Source: Nocardioides astragali
GTDB taxonomy: Bacteria; Actinomycetota; Actinomycetes; Propionibacteriales; Nocardioidaceae
NCBI RefSeq assembly: GCF_024436375.1
Contig: NZ_JAFMZM010000007.1
Coordinates: 6,731 to 70,730 of the forward strand
Reading direction: 5' to 3'
Length of the DNA stretch: 64,000 nt
The position numbers were made by a program, and so were the translations under genes. The notes under the pieces are model-generated. The model searched no databases. It was given only the letters and a program-made list of their open reading frames with translations, and was not told the origin of the DNA. Numbering within the stretch: the stretch's first letter is position 1; each line of letters opens with the position of its first letter. Below are positions 61,177-64,000 of this stretch, piece after piece.

Positions 61177-64000
61177 CTAGGCCCCGTCGAGCCCGCTCCT
61201 GATCGCCTCGATCACCCGCGGGCGGAGCCGGGCGACCGAGATCACCTCGTCCACCGAGCCCACCTGGACGGCCCGGTGGATGTCGTGGACGCCGTCGAAC
61301 TCCGCGGCGACCTCGCCGATCTTCTCCGGGCGCACCGCCGCCCTCAGGTCGGCGAGCTCGACGACCAGGCGACTCCGCTCCGGTCCACTGGCGCTGGCGA
61401 TCCGGCCCTCGAGGTCCCGGACTCGAGGGTCAGCCGAGGTGCGCTTCTCGACCTCGCCCGCGAACACGACGGCAGCCGCCGGGGCACCACCGATGACCGA
61501 TGCGTACGAGCCCTCGAGGGCGAGCACGGTCATGCGGGGGTTCAGCGCCTTGGAGAAGACCACGAAGGCGCCGCCGTGGTAGCGCGAGATGACGCAGAAG
61601 ACGATCGGACCGTCGAAGTTGACGATGGCACGACCGATCTCCGCGCCGTACTCCAGCTGGAGGTTGCGCATCGAGTCGGGCGACCCGTCGAAGCCGGAGA
61701 GGTTGGCCAGCACGACGAGCGGACGGTTGCCGCTGGCCGCGTTGATCGCCCGGGCCGCCTTCTTGGAGGAGCGGGGGAACAGCGTGCCGGCGGTGTAGAT
61801 GTCCGGCCCGTCGGTGGGCGGGAACCCCCGTCGTGGAACCGGCCGCGACTCGATCCCGAGCAGGCACACGGGATAGCCGCCGACATGGGCGTCCTGGACC
61901 ACGGCCGTGTCGGCGTCGGCCATCCCGGCCCAGCGCTCCAGCGTCGGGTGGTCCTGGTCGGCCAGGGCCCGCATGACCGTGCGGATGTCGAAGGCCTTCT
62001 TGCGGTCCGGGTTGGAGGTCGCGGAGAAGATCTCGCCGACGGTGGTGAAGTCGCTGTCGGCTGACACGTGCGGGAACGACGAGACGTCGCGGTCCGCCGG
62101 GTCGGTGGTGGGGGCCTGTCGCGGCCGCGACTCTCCGGGCACGACGTACGTGTGGTCGTAGTGAGCCATCAGCACGCCGAAGGCGCCGGCCAGGTCGGGC
62201 GCCCAGTACTGCGCCTGGCCGTTGGGGCCCATCACCCGGTCGTAGCCACCGATGCCGAAGTTGTCCTCCGCGGACACGCCGCCGGAGAAGTCGAGCGACT
62301 GCTTCCCGGTCAGCACCATCGCGCTGTCCGGGGTCATCACCAGGATCCCCTTGGTGTGCATGAGCATCGTCGCCTCGGCGTTCCAGTAGGGCTGCGCTCC
62401 GACGTTGATGCCCGCGACCACGACGTTGATCTCGCCGCCGGCCTGGGTGAACTCGATGATCCGCTTGAGTCCGGCTGCGACCCAGTCCATGTTCTCCGTG
62501 CCGGAGTCCATCGAGATCCGGGCGCCCGCGGAGAGCGCGTACCACTCCACCGGCACCTGCATCCGCTCGGCGAGGTCGATCGCGGCGATGACGCGTGCGC
62601 ACTCGGGCTCGGCCACCGCGCCGAGCGCCTTCGTCGGGTCGCCGCAGAGCACGACGCGGGTGACCCCCTCCGGGTGCAGCTCGGTGGGGGTGGTCACGAC
62701 GGCGACCAGGATCCCGGCCTTGTTCAGCCCGGGGGCCCGGTCGACGGGCACCAAGGCACCGGTGTCGTCGAGGTCGTGCTCGACGAAGCCGCCCTCCGGC
62801 CCGGTGAGCACCCCCGCGAGCTCGTAGGGGTAGACAAGGCCGCGGCGACGAGCGCGGACGACCTTGCCGGAGTATTCGTCGAGCGGCTTGAGGCGTTCGG
62901 TCGGCGGACCTTCGATCGACGCCATCACGCCGGCGCCGGGACGCGCGTGGAACCGGATCGCGATGGGCGAGGGGCTGCCGTCGGGGCCGATCACCCGGCC
63001 CTGCGCGAGCACCTCCTCGATGCCGGCCCCGTCGGTGAGCGGGGTGATCTTGCCCTGCAGGGTGGTCAGCTGCTCGACGTCGGCGTCGACGATCGGCCAC
63101 ACCTGGACCCACACATGGTTGGTGTCGAGCTTGCCACCGGCCGCCCCGCGTGACGCACGGACGCGGCGGATGGCCTCGAGGCAGTTCTCCACCGCTCGCT
63201 CCGCGTGGGGCAGGCCGGTGACCCTGCCGTCCTCGTCGCGGACGACGGCGAGCTGGCGGACCTGGGCCAGGGCGACGAGCCGGCGGTCGCTGGCGTTCTC
63301 CCTCGCGACGCACTCGTAGAGGAGCACGTCCTCGGGCGCCTCGAGCCGGGTGACGTGGAAGTCGCGCAGCCGCCACAGGTCGAGCCGACGACCGACCATC
63401 GGGTGCACGCCGCGGACCAGGTCGTCCTCGACGATCCCGTCGTCGGCGAGTGGACGGTAGGTGAAGTAGTTGACCGGCCGTCCTTCGCCGGGGCAGACCG
63501 CGACCGCGACGCGGCGTACGTCGTGGGCGAAGGGGAGTGCGCCGACGATCGGGGCGAGCTCCTCGCTGGCCTGGTCCGCCGCCTCGGGGGCCTTCGGCCA
63601 GTGCACGTAGAGGTCGAGCACCACGTGGTGACCCGCCTCCCGGGAGGCGACCTCCTCGCCGATGGCCCGGACCAACGCGCTGCCCGGATCGCCGAGCTCG
63701 GCGACGGTGCCGACGGTGGAGACCACCCGGGTGGGGCGGTCGTCGAGGACGTAGTCGGCCACGGCGAAGGGGCGACCGTCGCGCACGAACGACCGTGGGC
63801 CGTGCAGGTCGTGCTCGCGGTAGTGGCGGCGTACGAGCACCTCGAGCATCGGCTCCTGCTCGGGTACGCCGGCCTCGAGGCGCTCGGCGAGGTATTGCAC
63901 GATCTGCTCGGGGATGGCGGCCAGCGCTTCCAGCCGTGCGGTCCGGTCGGGAGCGTCGGGATCGGCAGCGAGGGCCGCCACCTCGTCGCGGACGCCGGCC
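61177..64000 (-). CDS. Multidomain acyl-CoA carboxylase, carboxyltransferase part (5' end outside window)
   Basis: The frame is open through the right edge, so at least 940 C-terminal residues are visible. The first 400 or so resemble the central region of eukaryotic-type acetyl-CoA carboxylase. The carboxyltransferase follows (GINVGAQPYWNAEATMLM, MVLTGKQSLDFSGGVSAEDN, GFPPTDGPDIYTAGTLFPRS, ANLSGFDGSPDSM). The biotin carboxylase and carrier should lie beyond 64,000. Such fused carboxylases occur in some actinobacteria; substrate could be acetyl- or propionyl-CoA. Stop is TAG. Confidence 0.88.
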   Translation of the reverse strand, partial: AGVRDEVAALAADPDAPDRTARLEALAAIPEQIVQYLAERLEAGVPEQEPMLEVLVRRHYREHDLHGPRSFVRDGRPFAVADYVLDDRPTRVVSTVGTVAELGDPGSALVRAIGEEVASREAGHHVVLDLYVHWPKAPEAADQASEELAPIVGALPFAHDVRRVAVAVCPGEGRPVNYFTYRPLADDGIVEDDLVRGVHPMVGRRLDLWRLRDFHVTRLEAPEDVLLYECVARENASDRRLVALAQVRQLAVVRDEDGRVTGLPHAERAVENCLEAIRRVRASRGAAGGKLDTNHVWVQVWPIVDADVEQLTTLQGKITPLTDGAGIEEVLAQGRVIGPDGSPSPIAIRFHARPGAGVMASIEGPPTERLKPLDEYSGKVVRARRRGLVYPYELAGVLTGPEGGFVEHDLDDTGALVPVDRAPGLNKAGILVAVVTTPTELHPEGVTRVVLCGDPTKALGAVAEPECARVIAAIDLAERMQVPVEWYALSAGARISMDSGTENMDWVAAGLKRIIEFTQAGGEINVVVAGINVGAQPYWNAEATMLMHTKGILVMTPDSAMVLTGKQSLDFSGGVSAEDNFGIGGYDRVMGPNGQAQYWAPDLAGAFGVLMAHYDHTYVVPGESRPRQAPTTDPADRDVSSFPHVSADSDFTTVGEIFSATSNPDRKKAFDIRTVMRALADQDHPTLERWAGMADADTAVVQDAHVGGYPVCLLGIESRPVPRRGFPPTDGPDIYTAGTLFPRSSKKAARAINAASGNRPLVVLANLSGFDGSPDSMRNLQLEYGAEIGRAIVNFDGPIVFCVISRYHGGAFVVFSKALNPRMTVLALEGSYASVIGGAPAAAVVFAGEVEKRTSADPRVRDLEGRIASASGPERSRLVVELADLRAAVRPEKIGEVAAEFDGVHDIHRAVQVGSVDEVISVARLRPRVIEAIRSGLDGA

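Overview
This is a continuous stretch of chromosome from a high-GC actinobacterium, most likely of the Nocardioidaceae (Nocardioides-like). The pointers are GC-rich codon use, many GTG starts, a SigE-family sigma factor, a mycothiol-type DinB protein, a Crp-nth-tlpA-NUDIX-marP gene block as in mycobacteria, an actinobacterial holin-X protein, and many starts of leaderless type. Coding density is high, and neighbouring genes very often overlap by 1 or 4 bases (TGATG, ATGA, GTGA). I see no tRNA, rRNA, CRISPR array, insertion sequence or prophage, and no stretch over 300 bases without a gene.

Layout. 1-923: 3' end of a repeat-containing surface or secreted protein. 0.99-2.4 kb: a flavin monooxygenase and an iron-permease-family protein. 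2.5-6.0 kb: a NarL-type two-component system divergent from a membrane protein. 6.05-11.2 kb: an ABC exporter with its own two-component system. 11.2-14.2 kb: DUF4177, RidA, NUDIX, metallo-hydrolase and a DinB-like protein. 14.4-16.0 kb: SigE-type sigma factor and a membrane anti-sigma candidate. 16.1-22.2 kb: crp, nth, TlpA lipoprotein, CoA pyrophosphatase, marP, holin-X and nhaA. 22.4-26.7 kb: a four-gene signalling unit (cyclic-nucleotide-binding protein, hybrid histidine kinase, single-domain receiver, receiver-cyclase). 26.6-35.3 kb: the most interesting part, described below. 35.4-39.4 kb: acetate activation and uptake (acs, actP, DUF485). 39.6-43.2 kb: acetyltransferase, SoxR, SDR, QueA-like enzyme and PAP2 phosphatase. 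43.2-52.4 kb: an L-arabinose-type sugar operon (LacI regulator, araB, ChvE-MmsA-MmsB, mutarotase, ROK regulator). 52.4-61.1 kb: assorted single genes, including an NfeD-SPFH pair. 61.2-64 kb: 3' part of a multidomain acyl-CoA carboxylase cut by the window end.

Main hypothesis. At 30.7-35.3 kb a methylthioadenosine phosphorylase, a sugar epimerase, a GT-C-like membrane protein, a small GT2 enzyme and a DUF2064 protein lie together. This is the gene set I remember for methylthioxylose (MTX) capping of lipoarabinomannan in Mycobacterium tuberculosis (Rv0535-Rv0541c region). Here the GT2 and DUF2064 genes share an operon with a methyltransferase, a membrane molybdenum oxidoreductase of unusual build, a small membrane protein and a two-component system. 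I infer a thiosugar-decorated glycan or lipid whose sulfur state may be handled by the molybdenum enzyme. This is an inference from family membership and gene order, not a demonstrated function.

A Crp-like site lies just upstream of the acetate uptake operon, and Crp itself is encoded in the window. The receiver-cyclase cluster carries its own putative nucleotide effector, and the cyclase has atypical base-recognition residues.
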